Positions 27,421 to 36,831 of a stretch of 64,000 bases of DNA are shown here, one piece after another. This stretch comes from an uncultured Hyphomonadaceae bacterium. GTDB lineage: Bacteria > Pseudomonadota > Alphaproteobacteria > Caulobacterales > Hyphomonadaceae. The stretch is taken from the NCBI GenBank assembly GCA_913057945.1, contig CAJXOF010000001.1, forward strand, positions 62,001 through 126,000, given 5' to 3'. Under the pieces are notes generated by a model that saw nothing but the letters and a program-made list of their open reading frames with translations, was not told where the DNA came from and ran no database searches. A program made the translations under genes and the position numbers. How positions within the stretch are numbered: position 1 is the first letter of the stretch; every line of letters starts with the position of its first letter.

Positions 27421-28251
27421 GTGCACATCATCACTCGCTACCGCAGGCTCAGCCTGTGGAACAAGATCGCTTTCTGGGGCTCACTTGCCTCCATTTTCGG
27501 CGTCGCGATATTTGTCTGGAACACGATTGATACGGCCAGACGCCAATTCTCGGAGCCCATCGCGATCAGCCGCGTCCATGATGAGGTAGACAGCTACATT
27601 TATGAAGGGGTGAGCGATGAGCGCCCGATCGAGGATGTCCGCCAGACTGTTCCCGCGATTTCGTCCACGCCCTTCCTGTCATTCTCGGTTCGGTCGGACG
27701 CCGAGAAGCACATAGTCCAGCTTGCGCCCTATCTGCTGATCGACGTCGTGTCCGCTGAGCCCTTCGCACCGCAAATTCTCGCGCTTTATGAAGGCGAACG
27801 CGGTGCTGGGGCAGAACAGCGCGAGTTCAAAGGCATGCTGCGCCCCGTCACCGGCCTGCAGCTGGCCCCGCATCTGGACCCATATGACCGCACCTTGAAA
27901 CAGGTGGACTTTTTCACACTGGCACCGGGCGAAATCGAGGAAGTGTTTTTAAACCTCGGCTTCTATCCGGGCTACAAATTCACCTACCGGATCGGGCTAC
28001 AGTATCGCTATCAGGACAAGGACAGGACGCTATGGCTGCCCGACAGGTATGAGCGCGGCGTGCCGAGTACCGAACTTCCCGTCTCGCATTTCGGGCGAGC
28101 CTATGTCGTCTCATTCCATCCGGACGGGTATGAGGAAGATGTTGCGACAACCCAGTCCCGGTACATGGGATTTCAGGATGAAGTTGACCATTTTGTCCAG
28201 CAAACGCGGGTCTTCTCCCCACGCGATGTCGATCTGCAGGTAGCGGACTAG
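27421..28251 (+). CDS. Unknown single-pass membrane protein
   Basis: A 276-residue protein I do not recognise. It begins with a short cytosolic stretch and one transmembrane helix (about 14-35, KIAFWGSLASIFGVAIFVW), followed by a soluble, probably periplasmic, region of about 235 residues without cysteines or repeats. The start is GTG with a GGGGA about 8 nt upstream; an ATG 24 nt before it is out of frame and quickly stopped. It may be transcribed with the small gene after it. Base composition is slightly less GC-rich than its neighbours. Confidence 0.6.
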   Translation: MHIITRYRRLSLWNKIAFWGSLASIFGVAIFVWNTIDTARRQFSEPIAISRVHDEVDSYIYEGVSDERPIEDVRQTVPAISSTPFLSFSVRSDAEKHIVQLAPYLLIDVVSAEPFAPQILALYEGERGAGAEQREFKGMLRPVTGLQLAPHLDPYDRTLKQVDFFTLAPGEIEEVFLNLGFYPGYKFTYRIGLQYRYQDKDRTLWLPDRYERGVPSTELPVSHFGRAYVVSFHPDGYEEDVATTQSRYMGFQDEVDHFVQQTRVFSPRDVDLQVAD

Positions 28252-28320
28252 CAGCCAGTCCACGCAGCTTCATGTCCTTCGAATTCGTCGGAGACACAGC
28301 GCAAATATGCTGGTCAGACG

Positions 28321-28704
28321 ATGCCAGCCTTTTCCCTCTTCCAGCCCTTGCCCGGCCTGCCCTGGCACCTCCTGCTCATCTGGCCGCTGATTTTCTGGCG
28401 CATCCAGCGCCTGAGGGCGTGGTTCCGCGCCAATGGCCGTCCCGGCTCCCAGATGCTCTGGGGTGTCACACGGAACGGGCGGGTTGTAGTCAATCTGTTG
28501 TCGGATGGTTTGTCAGGTCGCAAGCCTGCGTGTCATGGCTTTGATTTCCAGCCCTCGCGCCGATTCCGCGAAGCGGTCAGCGGCGAGCCCGTCATACTCA
28601 CCCCCGATCCGAGTCCCCGACGCACGCCGAGGCCTCCTGCAGCAAATGATCCCGGCTTCCTCCACAAATGCGGGCTCTGTCACCTGCCGCGTCCGGACAC
28701 ATGA
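28321..28704 (+). CDS. Possible small hypothetical protein with one hydrophobic helix
   Basis: A possible 127-residue protein. The first about 65 residues look genuine: a hydrophobic segment (LPWHLLLIWPLIFW) followed by basic residues and a plausible soluble part (MLWGVTRNGRVVVNLLSDGL). The rest is Pro/Arg/His-rich and resembles non-coding sequence, so the original gene may have ended earlier or been frameshifted. The interval 28252-28838 holds otherwise only the ndk terminator. No family is recognised. Confidence 0.35.
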   Translation: MPAFSLFQPLPGLPWHLLLIWPLIFWRIQRLRAWFRANGRPGSQMLWGVTRNGRVVVNLLSDGLSGRKPACHGFDFQPSRRFREAVSGEPVILTPDPSPRRTPRPPAANDPGFLHKCGLCHLPRPDT

Positions 28705-28775
28705 CCCCGCCAAGCCTGAAACTGAACTCGTAACCTCCGGAGGGCCTTGCCTGTCCGGCCGCCTGTGCTGCGCGC

Positions 28776-28807
28776 ACGAAAAAGGGCCCAACCTTCCGGC
28801 GGGCCCT
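28776..28807 (-). terminator. Rho-independent terminator of ndk
   Basis: On the minus strand, AGGGCCC (28807-28801) pairs with GGGCCCT (28789-28783) around an 11-nt loop, and TTTTTCG follows. It lies about 32 nt beyond the ndk stop codon. Confidence 0.8.
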
Positions 28808-28838
28808 CTCCAAATCTCAGTTGCCCGAAGGCGTGGCC

Positions 28839-29261
28839 TTAGCCAGCAATGTCGGCTTCCGTGAAGAATTGCTCGATTTCGATTGCGGCGTTCTCTTCGG
28901 AGTCCGAACCGTGCACGGTGTTTTCGCCGATGGATTTGGCGAACAGTTTGCGGATCGTGCCGTCAGCGGCTTCGGCCGGGTTCGTGGCGCCCATGACTTC
29001 GCGGTACGCGGCAACAGCGTTCTCGCCTTCGAGGACCTGAACGACGACCGGGCCAGAAGTCATGAATGCGACCAGCTCGCCGAAGAAAGGACGCTCGCTG
29101 TGAACACCATAGAAACGCTCGGCCTGGGCCTGCGTCATCTGGATGCGGCGCTGGCCGATGATGCGGAGGCCGGCTTTCTCGATGACGGCGTTGACGGCGC
29201 CGGTCAGGTTACGCTCGGTGGCGTCGGGCTTGATGATGGAAAAAGTGCGCTGAACAGCCAT
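28839..29261 (-). CDS. ndk: Nucleoside diphosphate kinase
   Basis: A 140-residue enzyme transferring phosphate between nucleoside di- and triphosphates through a phospho-histidine. It shows [14 protein letters not shown], the active-site segment [13 protein letters not shown] (His), and the normal length. It stands alone with its own terminator; the divergent gene yjdM starts 148 nt away. Confidence 0.97.
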   Translation of the reverse strand: MAVQRTFSIIKPDATERNLTGAVNAVIEKAGLRIIGQRRIQMTQAQAERFYGVHSERPFFGELVAFMTSGPVVVQVLEGENAVAAYREVMGATNPAEAADGTIRKLFAKSIGENTVHGSDSEENAAIEIEQFFTEADIAG

Positions 29262-29408
29262 GATGACATCCTGCTTGAAAGGGAAAATGGGGTCTCGCGC
29301 GGCCTATAGCGGCGCGGGCCCAGCGGGGCAAGCATCGAAGGCCGCTATTGCGCATGCGGTCCGGGAGGCATAGGGGCTGGGGCCTGAATTTCGACAAGGA
29401 CCCGACCC

Positions 29409-29744
29409 ATGAGCGCGCTGCCTCCCTGCCCCAATTGCAATTCCGAATACACGTATGAAGACGGCGCGCTGCTCATCTGCCCGGAATGCGCCCATGAATG
29501 GAGCCTGGAGGATACCAAAGCCGCCGAAGCGCCGGCCATCGTGGACTCCAATGGCACCCCACTCGCAGACGGCGACACCGTCACTGTCATCAAGGACCTC
29601 AAGATCAAGGGTTCGTCCGCGGTCGTCAAGCGCGGCACCAAGGTCAAGAACATCCGCCTCGTCGATGGCGATCACGACATCGACTGCAAGATAGACGGCA
29701 TCGGCGCGATGGGCCTGAAATCGGAATTCGTGAAGAAGGCCTGA
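29409..29744 (+). CDS. yjdM: YjdM/PhnA-family zinc-ribbon protein
   Basis: A 111-residue protein with an N-terminal zinc ribbon ([13 protein letters not shown] to ICPECAHEW) and the C-terminal PhnA domain ([39 protein letters not shown]). The old name as alkylphosphonate uptake protein is not supported by biochemistry for most members, so the role is open. Its stop codon is 3 nt from that of holC on the other strand. Confidence 0.92.
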   Translation: MSALPPCPNCNSEYTYEDGALLICPECAHEWSLEDTKAAEAPAIVDSNGTPLADGDTVTVIKDLKIKGSSAVVKRGTKVKNIRLVDGDHDIDCKIDGIGAMGLKSEFVKKA

Positions 29745-29747
29745 CGC

Positions 29748-30224
29748 CTATTTGCCCGCTTCCTGCCAGCCGCCATTTGGCGTCTGCTGGAAATAGCGCG
29801 TCACCAGCCCGGCATCCTTGGCCGCCTTGAACTGCTGGCGGGCCAGATTGCGCGTGTCAGTGTCGCCATCATCAAACATGACCATGCAGCGCGTATAAGG
29901 CGCATCGACTGGCGCCTTGGTGCCATCCATCAGGAACAGCGCGTCGGCCTTGTTCACATTGTCTGGCTTGCCTGACAGCAGGATCGGCTGGCGCGACGGA
30001 TCGAGCCCCGGCGCTTCGGCCTGGCCATGCGGCAGGAAGGTCTTCTCGTCGAAGGTCCACAGGCTCGCATCCAGCGCCGCACGGCGCTCGACACTCGGGC
30101 TGACCGCCAGAACGCGCCACCCCGCATCGAGGCATTTCTGCATCAGCGGCGCCGCAGCCTGCTCCAGCGTGGTGCGGGAGAGATGGTAGAACCACCATTC
30201 AGGCTTCGGCGCCTCTGACATCAT
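29748..30224 (-). CDS. holC: DNA polymerase III chi subunit
   Basis: A 158-residue HolC-family protein, the clamp-loader accessory subunit that contacts single-strand binding protein. Matching segments are WWFYHLSRTTLEQAAAPLMQ near the N-terminus, the DASLWTFDEKTFLPHG stretch and ILLSGKPDNVNKADALF. It starts immediately after the pepA stop codon (no intervening base), the conserved pepA-holC pair of Proteobacteria. Confidence 0.92.
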   Translation of the reverse strand: MMSEAPKPEWWFYHLSRTTLEQAAAPLMQKCLDAGWRVLAVSPSVERRAALDASLWTFDEKTFLPHGQAEAPGLDPSRQPILLSGKPDNVNKADALFLMDGTKAPVDAPYTRCMVMFDDGDTDTRNLARQQFKAAKDAGLVTRYFQQTPNGGWQEAGK

Positions 30225-31691
30225 CTAGTTCTCGTAATTGTCGGCGATCCAGCGATCCAGCAGGCGTGGACCGAAGCCGGACGCCCAGCTGACATCAAAC
30301 GCCGCCTTCTCGCCCTCGACCCAGGCGACGCCTGCGATATCGAGGTGTGCCCATTTCACGCCCTCTTTCACGAAGCGCTTCAGGAATTGCGCTGCCGTGA
30401 TCGAGCCAGCGGCCCGGCCACCAATATTGCGCATATCGGCAAATTTGGACTTGAGCAGTGAATCATATTCCGGCCCGAGTGGCAGGCGCCAGACGCGCTC
30501 GCCCTCGGTCTGACCCGCCTTGGACAGCTCGTTCGCCAGATCGTCGCTCTCGGTGAACAGGCCGGCATGATGATGGCCGAGCGAGATCACGATCGCGCCG
30601 GTCAGCGTGGCAAGATCCACCATCGCCTTCGGCTTGAAATGCTCCTGCGCATACCAAAGCACGTCGCACAGGACGAGACGGCCTTCGGCGTCGGTATTCT
30701 GGACTTCGATGGTCTGGCCGGAGGCAGACTTCAGGATATCACCCGGACGGATCGCATCGCCATCCGGCATGTTCTCGACGAGACCAACGAGACCGATCAC
30801 ATTCACCTTGGCCTTGCGTTCAGCGAGCGCGCGGATCGTGCCCGTCACAGCGGCCGCGCCGCCCATATCCCCGCGCATGTCTTCCATGCCCGGTCCCGGC
30901 TTCAGCGAGATGCCGCCCGTATCAAAACAGACGCCCTTGCCGATCAGGATGACCGGATCTTCGCCTTCTGCGCCGCCCATCCATTTCATGATGCCGAGTT
31001 GGCTTTCCTTCACGCTGCCCTGGCCGACGCCGAGCATCGAATTCATGCCGAGCTTGGCAAGTTGCTCTTCACCCAGAACCTCGACCTGAACGCCATACTG
31101 GCTGAGTTCGCGAAGCTTTTCCGCGAAGCTGGCCGGATAAAGATCGTTCGGTGGCATGTTGACGAGGTCACGCGCGAGCTTTGTGCCTTCCCCGCCCGCA
31201 TTCAGCGGCACGAATGCGGCTTCTGCGCCTGGAACGTCTGCGACAATGAAGGTCACGCTCTCAAGGCTCGGCTTCTGGTCGTCCTTCAGCTTGGTGAAAT
31301 ATGTATCGAACCGATAGCTGGCGAGCTTTGCGCCCAGCGCCATGCGGGCAGCATCATCCGCCGAGGTGGCATGAATGGCCAGGGATTTGAACCCGCTCGT
31401 GGCGTGTGACTTGAAGAGGTTCGCACCCAGGCCTTCCAGGACACGCGCATCGCGCTTGTCGGCTTTGCCGGCGCCGATCAGCACGACGCGCCGGGCCTCG
31501 CTGCCCTTTGGCAGGACGATAAAGGCCTGCTGGTCCTTCTTGCCATTGAACCGGCTGCCCTGCATGGCTTCGGACAGCAAACCGCCCGCGCTCTCGTCCA
31601 TCCCGGCGGCGGCCTTTGGAAGGTCGCCGTCTTCATCAACCAAAAAGGCAATGATGTCAGCCTTGGCACTCTCAGCGAATGTGATTTTCAT
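30225..31691 (-). CDS. pepA: Leucyl aminopeptidase (cytosol aminopeptidase, M17)
   Basis: A 488-residue dizinc M17 aminopeptidase. The C-terminal catalytic domain shows ILIGKGVCFDTGGISLKPG (metal-binding Lys and Asp) and the signature NTDAEGRLVL. The N-terminal domain is typical macro-like. The start at 31691 (MKITFAES) is preferred over 31706 because GGAG lies 9 nt upstream. It is divergent from lptF with 116 nt between starts and is followed directly by holC. In some bacteria PepA also binds DNA; nothing here tests that. Confidence 0.95.
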   Translation of the reverse strand: MKITFAESAKADIIAFLVDEDGDLPKAAAGMDESAGGLLSEAMQGSRFNGKKDQQAFIVLPKGSEARRVVLIGAGKADKRDARVLEGLGANLFKSHATSGFKSLAIHATSADDAARMALGAKLASYRFDTYFTKLKDDQKPSLESVTFIVADVPGAEAAFVPLNAGGEGTKLARDLVNMPPNDLYPASFAEKLRELSQYGVQVEVLGEEQLAKLGMNSMLGVGQGSVKESQLGIMKWMGGAEGEDPVILIGKGVCFDTGGISLKPGPGMEDMRGDMGGAAAVTGTIRALAERKAKVNVIGLVGLVENMPDGDAIRPGDILKSASGQTIEVQNTDAEGRLVLCDVLWYAQEHFKPKAMVDLATLTGAIVISLGHHHAGLFTESDDLANELSKAGQTEGERVWRLPLGPEYDSLLKSKFADMRNIGGRAAGSITAAQFLKRFVKEGVKWAHLDIAGVAWVEGEKAAFDVSWASGFGPRLLDRWIADNYEN

Positions 31692-31807
31692 GTGTGGATT
31701 CTCCATTTGCAGCGGAAACTAAACGTCGACGCGCGTTGCGCAACTCGTTAGCTAGGGAAATATCACCCCTTTCTGAAGGATTCTGCGAAAAGCCTGCTGA
31801 TCGCCTT

Positions 31808-32950
31808 ATGACCAAAGTCCAGACATACCTCTTTTTCGAAGTCCTGAGGGCTGTGGTCATCATCATTGGCGGTCTCGCCATGCTGGCCCTGCTGGCCCAG
31901 GGCCTGTCGCGTACGGACCTGATCCTCGAAAATCGCCAGTCTGCGATCACTTATTTCTATATTGTCATGTTGGGCGCACCCCAGATCATCGCGCTGCTGA
32001 CCCCCTTGGCGCTCTTCGTGGCGAGCGTCTGGTCCCTCAACCGGATCCACAAGGACAGCGAGATCGTCGTGGCGCAGGCCGCCGGCATGACGCGCTGGCA
32101 GATCGCCTCGCCCATCATGCGCCTCGCCGTGCTTTGCCTGGTCGCGCACCTGGCGGTGAACCTCTGGGTCCAGCCCATGGCCCAACGCGCGATGCGGGAA
32201 ACCGTGGCGACCGCCCGCGCGGATCTTGCCGCCGCCCTCATCCGGCCGGGACAGTTCACTTCCAATGGCGACCGCCTGACCTTCTATGCGCGCGAACAGG
32301 CTGGCGGCGAACTGCGCGGCGTCCTGATCTCGGACATGACGGATCCGGAGAACCCCACAGACATTCTGGCGCGCAGTGCTGCGCTGATCGAAGTGGAAGG
32401 CAGCCCGACCCTGCTGTTGCGGGATGCCACCAGCCAGCAGCTCGACGCCAACAACCAGCTGTCGATCCTTGAATTCGACCAATACCTGTTCGATCTGACC
32501 GACTTCATGAAAGAAGACTCCGATCTCGTCCTGAAGGCATCGGACAAGTATCTGTATGAATTGTTCTTCGTCGACCGAACCAATTATTTTGAACTGAAAG
32601 ACGCGGACTCCCTGCTTGCTGAAGCCCATAGCCGCCTGACGACGCCCTTGCTGAACATCGTCATGACCCTGCTTGCCATCTTCGCCGTTCTGGGCGGGGA
32701 TTTCAGCCGCAAGGGCTACACCAAGCGGATCGCCTGGGCGACGGCGGGCGCGATTGGCGTCCTGATTGTCCAACTGGTGCTTCAGTCTGCTGCCGCCAAT
32801 GACCCGGCGCTGAACATTCTCCAATGGCTCACGCCGCTTAGTGTCATTGGCGCCTTCAGCTATATCTACTTCGCCCGGGGGCGCCATCTCGGCAAGGTCG
32901 AGCGGCCGCCGCTTGAGCTGTTCCGCAACCCCACCGGAGCGGCCAGCTGA
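31808..32950 (+). CDS. lptF: LPS export permease LptF
   Basis: A 380-residue YjgP/YjgQ-family permease, half of the LptB2FG transporter that extracts lipopolysaccharide from the inner membrane. It has three N-terminal and three C-terminal membrane helices around a periplasmic beta-jellyroll domain (about 130-270). ATG 31808 (MTKVQTYLFFEVL) fits family starts; an in-frame upstream start would run into the divergent pepA region. Its stop overlaps the lptG start by one base (TGATG). Confidence 0.92.
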   Translation: MTKVQTYLFFEVLRAVVIIIGGLAMLALLAQGLSRTDLILENRQSAITYFYIVMLGAPQIIALLTPLALFVASVWSLNRIHKDSEIVVAQAAGMTRWQIASPIMRLAVLCLVAHLAVNLWVQPMAQRAMRETVATARADLAAALIRPGQFTSNGDRLTFYAREQAGGELRGVLISDMTDPENPTDILARSAALIEVEGSPTLLLRDATSQQLDANNQLSILEFDQYLFDLTDFMKEDSDLVLKASDKYLYELFFVDRTNYFELKDADSLLAEAHSRLTTPLLNIVMTLLAIFAVLGGDFSRKGYTKRIAWATAGAIGVLIVQLVLQSAAANDPALNILQWLTPLSVIGAFSYIYFARGRHLGKVERPPLELFRNPTGAAS

Positions 32951-34071
32951 TGCCCCTGTTTTCAAAGATTCAGCGATACATCCTGAAAGAATGCCTCCAG
33001 GGCCTCGCCCTGGTGCTTGGCATCCTCCTGCTCGCCATTCTGATGATTGATGTTGTCGAACAACTCCGGACAGTGGGCGGCGACGTGCGCCTCAGCATTC
33101 TCGGCGCGCTCAAACTGTCCCTCATGAAGCTGCCCCAGATTGTCGAGCAGACCCTGCCTTTCGCACTGTTGATCGCCTCCATGATGGCCTTCACCCGGCT
33201 CAATCGCCGGTCTGAACTCTCCATCATCCGGGCAAGCGGCATTTCCGCCTGGCGCTTCCTGACGCCTGTCATGGTGCTGGGTGTGGTCCTTGGCCTGTTC
33301 ACCATGATGGTTCTGAACCCGTTCGCAGCGAAGCTGTCGGAATCCTTTGAACAGACCCGCGACCGCCTGCTGAATGAAGGCCGCCCGACCTTGTCGGTCT
33401 CCGATACCGGCATCTGGCTGCGCCAGGGCGACGAGACGAACCAGATTGTCATCCACGCCAAGCGCGTCGGCGAAGGCGGGGTAAACCTCCAGGATGTGAA
33501 GATGATCCAGGAAGAGCGCCTCTATGCAGATGGCCGCCCGACCAATGATTATGCCTTTGCGCGTCGGATCGATGCGGAGAGTGCGATCCTCCGCGACGGC
33601 TTCTGGCAGCTGGAAGGTGTCATTGAAAATGTCCCGAACCAGCCCCCGGAATTCAAGAACAATCTTGCCATCCCCACGACACTGGACGCGGTCACCCTGC
33701 TCGACAAATTCGCCTCGCCGAACACGATCGGCTTCTGGCGTCTGCCGCATTTCGTCAATCAGACGCAGGCGGCGGGTCTGGATGCGTCCCGCTACAAGAT
33801 GCGCCTGAATGCCCTGATGGCCCTGCCTGCACTCTTCGTGGCGATGGCGCTGATCGGCGCGGTTGTCTGCCTGCGCCTCCAGCGCATGGGCGGAAATTCA
33901 CAGCTTCTCGCCATCGGGTCGCTGGCGGCGGTCGGGCTCTATTTCTTTACCCAGTTCTCGTCCAGCCTCGGTGCGACGGGCGCTGCGCCGCCCGCCATCG
34001 CTGCATGGAGCCCGCCTCTGTTCGTGCTGTTCTGCACGCTCACCTTCATCGCCTATCGGGAAGACGGCTAA
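32950..34071 (+). CDS. lptG: LPS export permease LptG
   Basis: A 373-residue partner of LptF with the same layout: three helices, a periplasmic domain, three helices. Start MPLFSKIQRYILKECLQG is typical. It is co-translated with lptF. In many relatives lptD, surA, pdxA and rsmA follow directly; here topA follows and lptD lies about 25 kb downstream. A 67-nt gap without a clear terminator separates it from topA. Confidence 0.92.
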   Translation: MPLFSKIQRYILKECLQGLALVLGILLLAILMIDVVEQLRTVGGDVRLSILGALKLSLMKLPQIVEQTLPFALLIASMMAFTRLNRRSELSIIRASGISAWRFLTPVMVLGVVLGLFTMMVLNPFAAKLSESFEQTRDRLLNEGRPTLSVSDTGIWLRQGDETNQIVIHAKRVGEGGVNLQDVKMIQEERLYADGRPTNDYAFARRIDAESAILRDGFWQLEGVIENVPNQPPEFKNNLAIPTTLDAVTLLDKFASPNTIGFWRLPHFVNQTQAAGLDASRYKMRLNALMALPALFVAMALIGAVVCLRLQRMGGNSQLLAIGSLAAVGLYFFTQFSSSLGATGAAPPAIAAWSPPLFVLFCTLTFIAYREDG

Positions 34072-34138
34072 TCACATCCCGGCCTTGACACGGCCCGTCT
34101 CCCGAGCCCATCTCTCGCCGCCTTAAAGAGGTAAGCGC

Positions 34139-36715
34139 ATGAAACTTGTCGTCGTCGAGTCGCCCGCCAAGGCAAAAACCATCAACAAGTATCTGGGCAA
34201 GGACTATAAGGTCCTGGCGTCCTACGGCCATATCCGCGACCTGCCCTCCAAGAATGGTTCGGTCGACCCTGACAATGATTTCGAAATGATCTGGGAGGCG
34301 GATTCCAAATCCTCCAAGCGCATCTCGGAAATTGCGGCTGCCTTGAAAGAAGCCGACACGCTGATCCTCGCAACCGACCCCGATCGCGAAGGCGAAGCCA
34401 TCAGCTGGCACCTCGTCGAAGCCCTGCGCAAACGCCGCGCCCTGAAGAAGGACACGCCGGTTCAGCGGGTGGTCTTCAACGCGATCACGAAGAATGCGGT
34501 CACCACCGCGATGGAACACCCCCGTCAGATCGATGGCGAACTGGTCGATGCCTATCTCGCCCGCCGCGCACTCGACTATCTGGTCGGCTTCAACCTGTCG
34601 CCGGTCCTCTGGCGCAAGCTGCCCGGCAGCCGCTCGGCTGGCCGCGTCCAGTCTGTGGCCCTGCGCATCGTCTGCGACCGCGAGAACGAAATTGAACTGT
34701 TCCGGCCGCAGGAATACTGGAATGTTGCCGCGAACCTCCGGGCCCCGGACGGCACGGATTTCGAAGCGCGCCTCTACAGCCTTGATGGCGAGACGCTCAA
34801 GAAGTTCACGCTCGGCAACAAGGGCGACGCCGACAAGGCGCTCGAAATCGTCCAGGGCGGCGGTTATTCCGTCACGTCGGTCGAGGCCAAGCCGGTCAAG
34901 CGCAACCCGCCGCCACCCTTCATCACCTCGACACTGCAGCAGGAAGCGTCCCGCAAGCTCGGCTTCAATGCCAAACGGACCATGCAGGCCGCCCAGAAGC
35001 TCTACGAAGAAGGCCGCATCACCTATATGCGTACCGACGGCGTGAACATGGCCGAAGAGGCCTATGTGGCCGCCCGGTCGATGATCCAGTCGAATTATGG
35101 CGCGCGTTACCTGCCGGAAAAGACCCGTCGCTATTCTTCCAAGGCCAAGAACGCCCAGGAAGCGCACGAAGCCATCCGGCCTACCAATTTCGACCTGCGC
35201 CCTGAAGACTATCATGGCGATGGCGACCTGAAGAAGCTCTATACGCTGGTCTGGCGTCGCGCGGTCGCGTCCCAGATGGAAACCGCCCGCTTCGAGCGGA
35301 CGACCATCGACATGGCCTCCAAGGACAAACGCGCCGTCCTGCGCTCGACCGGCCAGGTCCTGGTGTTTGATGGCTATATCAAACTCTACACCGAAGGCCG
35401 CGACGAGGGCGATGATGGCGATGATGACGAGAACCGCCTGCCGAAGATGGAAGAAGGCCAACATGCCGACCTGCTGAAGGCCGAAGCCAGCCAGCACTTC
35501 ACCACGCCGCCGCCGCGCTTCACCGAAGCCTCGCTGGTCAAGAAGCTCGAAGAGCTCGGCATTGGCCGCCCGTCCACCTATGCCTCGACCCTGTCGACGC
35601 TTGAAGATCGCGACTATGTCCGCATCGAGAAGAAACAACTGATCCCGGAAGACAAGGGCCGCCTGGTGACGGCGTTCCTCGAAAACTTCTTCCGGCGATA
35701 TGTGGAATATGATTTCACGGCGGGCCTCGAAGAGAAGCTCGACATCATTTCTGACGGCAAGCTCGACTGGAAAGCCTTCCTGAAGGAATTCTGGCAGCAA
35801 TTCGCCGCCGACATTGATGAAACGAAAGACCTTCGCGTCTCGGCCGTGCTGGACGTGCTCAACGAAGAGCTCGGCGCCTATGTGTTCCCGCGCCAGGATG
35901 CCGAAGGCAATCCGATCGAGAATCCGCGCCAGTGCCCGCTCTGCAAGGAAGGCGAGCTGTCAATGAAGCTCGGCCGCTTTGGGGCCTTCGTCGGATGCTC
36001 ACGTCACCCCGAGTGCAAATTCACCCGCCAGTTCAGCGCCGATGGCGATGCGGCCGCGGCGATCAACCCAGACGGCAATGAGCTGGGCCTTCACCCGGAC
36101 ACCGGCGAGATGATCTATCTCAAGACTGGCCGGTTCGGTCCCTATGTCGAGATGGCGAATGGCGAGAAGCCCAAGCGCGCCTCCCTGACCAAGGCCGAAA
36201 AGGAAAACCCGCAGGACATCACGCTCGACCGCGCGGTCGAGTTGCTGATGCTGCCACGTGAAGTCGGCAGGCACCCGGAAGACAATGAGCCGATCCTGGC
36301 GAATTTCGGTCGCTTCGGCCCCTATGTTCAGCATGGCAAGACCTATGCGAACCTCAAGGATCCGAACGATGTCTTCACCATCGGCCTGAACCACGCCGTC
36401 ACGCTGATCGCCGACAAGCGTGCCAAACAGGGGGCACGCGGCGGAGCTGCCGCGCTGAAATCCCTCGGCGATCATCCGGAGGGTGGCGCCATCGAGGTCT
36501 TCGAAGGTCGCTACGGCCCATATGTGAAGCACGGCAAGACCAATGCGACCCTGCCCAAGGATGTGACGCCGGATGCGGTCACGCTGGAGCAGGCCATCGA
36601 ACTGATCAACGCCAAGGCGACCAAGGGCGGCAAGAAGGCTCCGGCCAAGAAAAAGGCCCCCGCCAAGAAGAAGGCGCCTGCGAAGAAGAAAGCACCCGCC
36701 GCCAAAAAGGACTGA
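34139..36715 (+). CDS. topA: DNA topoisomerase I
   Basis: An 858-residue type IA topoisomerase relaxing negative supercoils. The Toprim domain is at the N-terminus (VVVESPAKAKTIN; ATDPDREGEAI with acidic metal ligands), and the active-site Tyr is in ITYMRTDGVN near residue 297. A C-terminal zinc finger (CPLCKEGELSMK, CSRHPECKF) is followed by three topo C-terminal repeats (GRFGPYV-type, at about 660, 720, 795). The tail is a tandem Lys/Ala/Pro repeat (36625-36710; units of KKAPA) that probably binds DNA non-specifically. Confidence 0.97.
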   Translation: MKLVVVESPAKAKTINKYLGKDYKVLASYGHIRDLPSKNGSVDPDNDFEMIWEADSKSSKRISEIAAALKEADTLILATDPDREGEAISWHLVEALRKRRALKKDTPVQRVVFNAITKNAVTTAMEHPRQIDGELVDAYLARRALDYLVGFNLSPVLWRKLPGSRSAGRVQSVALRIVCDRENEIELFRPQEYWNVAANLRAPDGTDFEARLYSLDGETLKKFTLGNKGDADKALEIVQGGGYSVTSVEAKPVKRNPPPPFITSTLQQEASRKLGFNAKRTMQAAQKLYEEGRITYMRTDGVNMAEEAYVAARSMIQSNYGARYLPEKTRRYSSKAKNAQEAHEAIRPTNFDLRPEDYHGDGDLKKLYTLVWRRAVASQMETARFERTTIDMASKDKRAVLRSTGQVLVFDGYIKLYTEGRDEGDDGDDDENRLPKMEEGQHADLLKAEASQHFTTPPPRFTEASLVKKLEELGIGRPSTYASTLSTLEDRDYVRIEKKQLIPEDKGRLVTAFLENFFRRYVEYDFTAGLEEKLDIISDGKLDWKAFLKEFWQQFAADIDETKDLRVSAVLDVLNEELGAYVFPRQDAEGNPIENPRQCPLCKEGELSMKLGRFGAFVGCSRHPECKFTRQFSADGDAAAAINPDGNELGLHPDTGEMIYLKTGRFGPYVEMANGEKPKRASLTKAEKENPQDITLDRAVELLMLPREVGRHPEDNEPILANFGRFGPYVQHGKTYANLKDPNDVFTIGLNHAVTLIADKRAKQGARGGAAALKSLGDHPEGGAIEVFEGRYGPYVKHGKTNATLPKDVTPDAVTLEQAIELINAKATKGGKKAPAKKKAPAKKKAPAKKKAPAAKKD

Positions 36716-36831
36716 TCTGGAATTGCACGAATTCAGCCAGGGATTGCGCGCGAGCGCGGCAAGCCCTCGGTTGATCCTGTCCTTATCGAGTGGTTAACTG
36801 TCAAAGTATCGTTGGGTGCCGGTTTTCAGCC

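Noticed and set aside
28513..28791. Minus-strand 92-codon frame between the unknown membrane protein and ndk
   Set aside because: It runs through the ndk terminator, has no start signal and no recognisable sequence.
34046..35800. 584-codon open frame on the minus strand opposite topA
   Set aside because: Shadow of a GC-rich gene; topA has all its motifs on the plus strand.
36625..36710. Tandem repeat at the 3' end of topA
   Set aside because: It codes a Lys/Ala/Pro tail in frame and is not a CRISPR or intergenic repeat. No CRISPR array was seen in the window.
36730..36775. GC-rich imperfect hairpin after topA
   Set aside because: One mismatch, very GC-rich and no T-tract; not convincing as a terminator.
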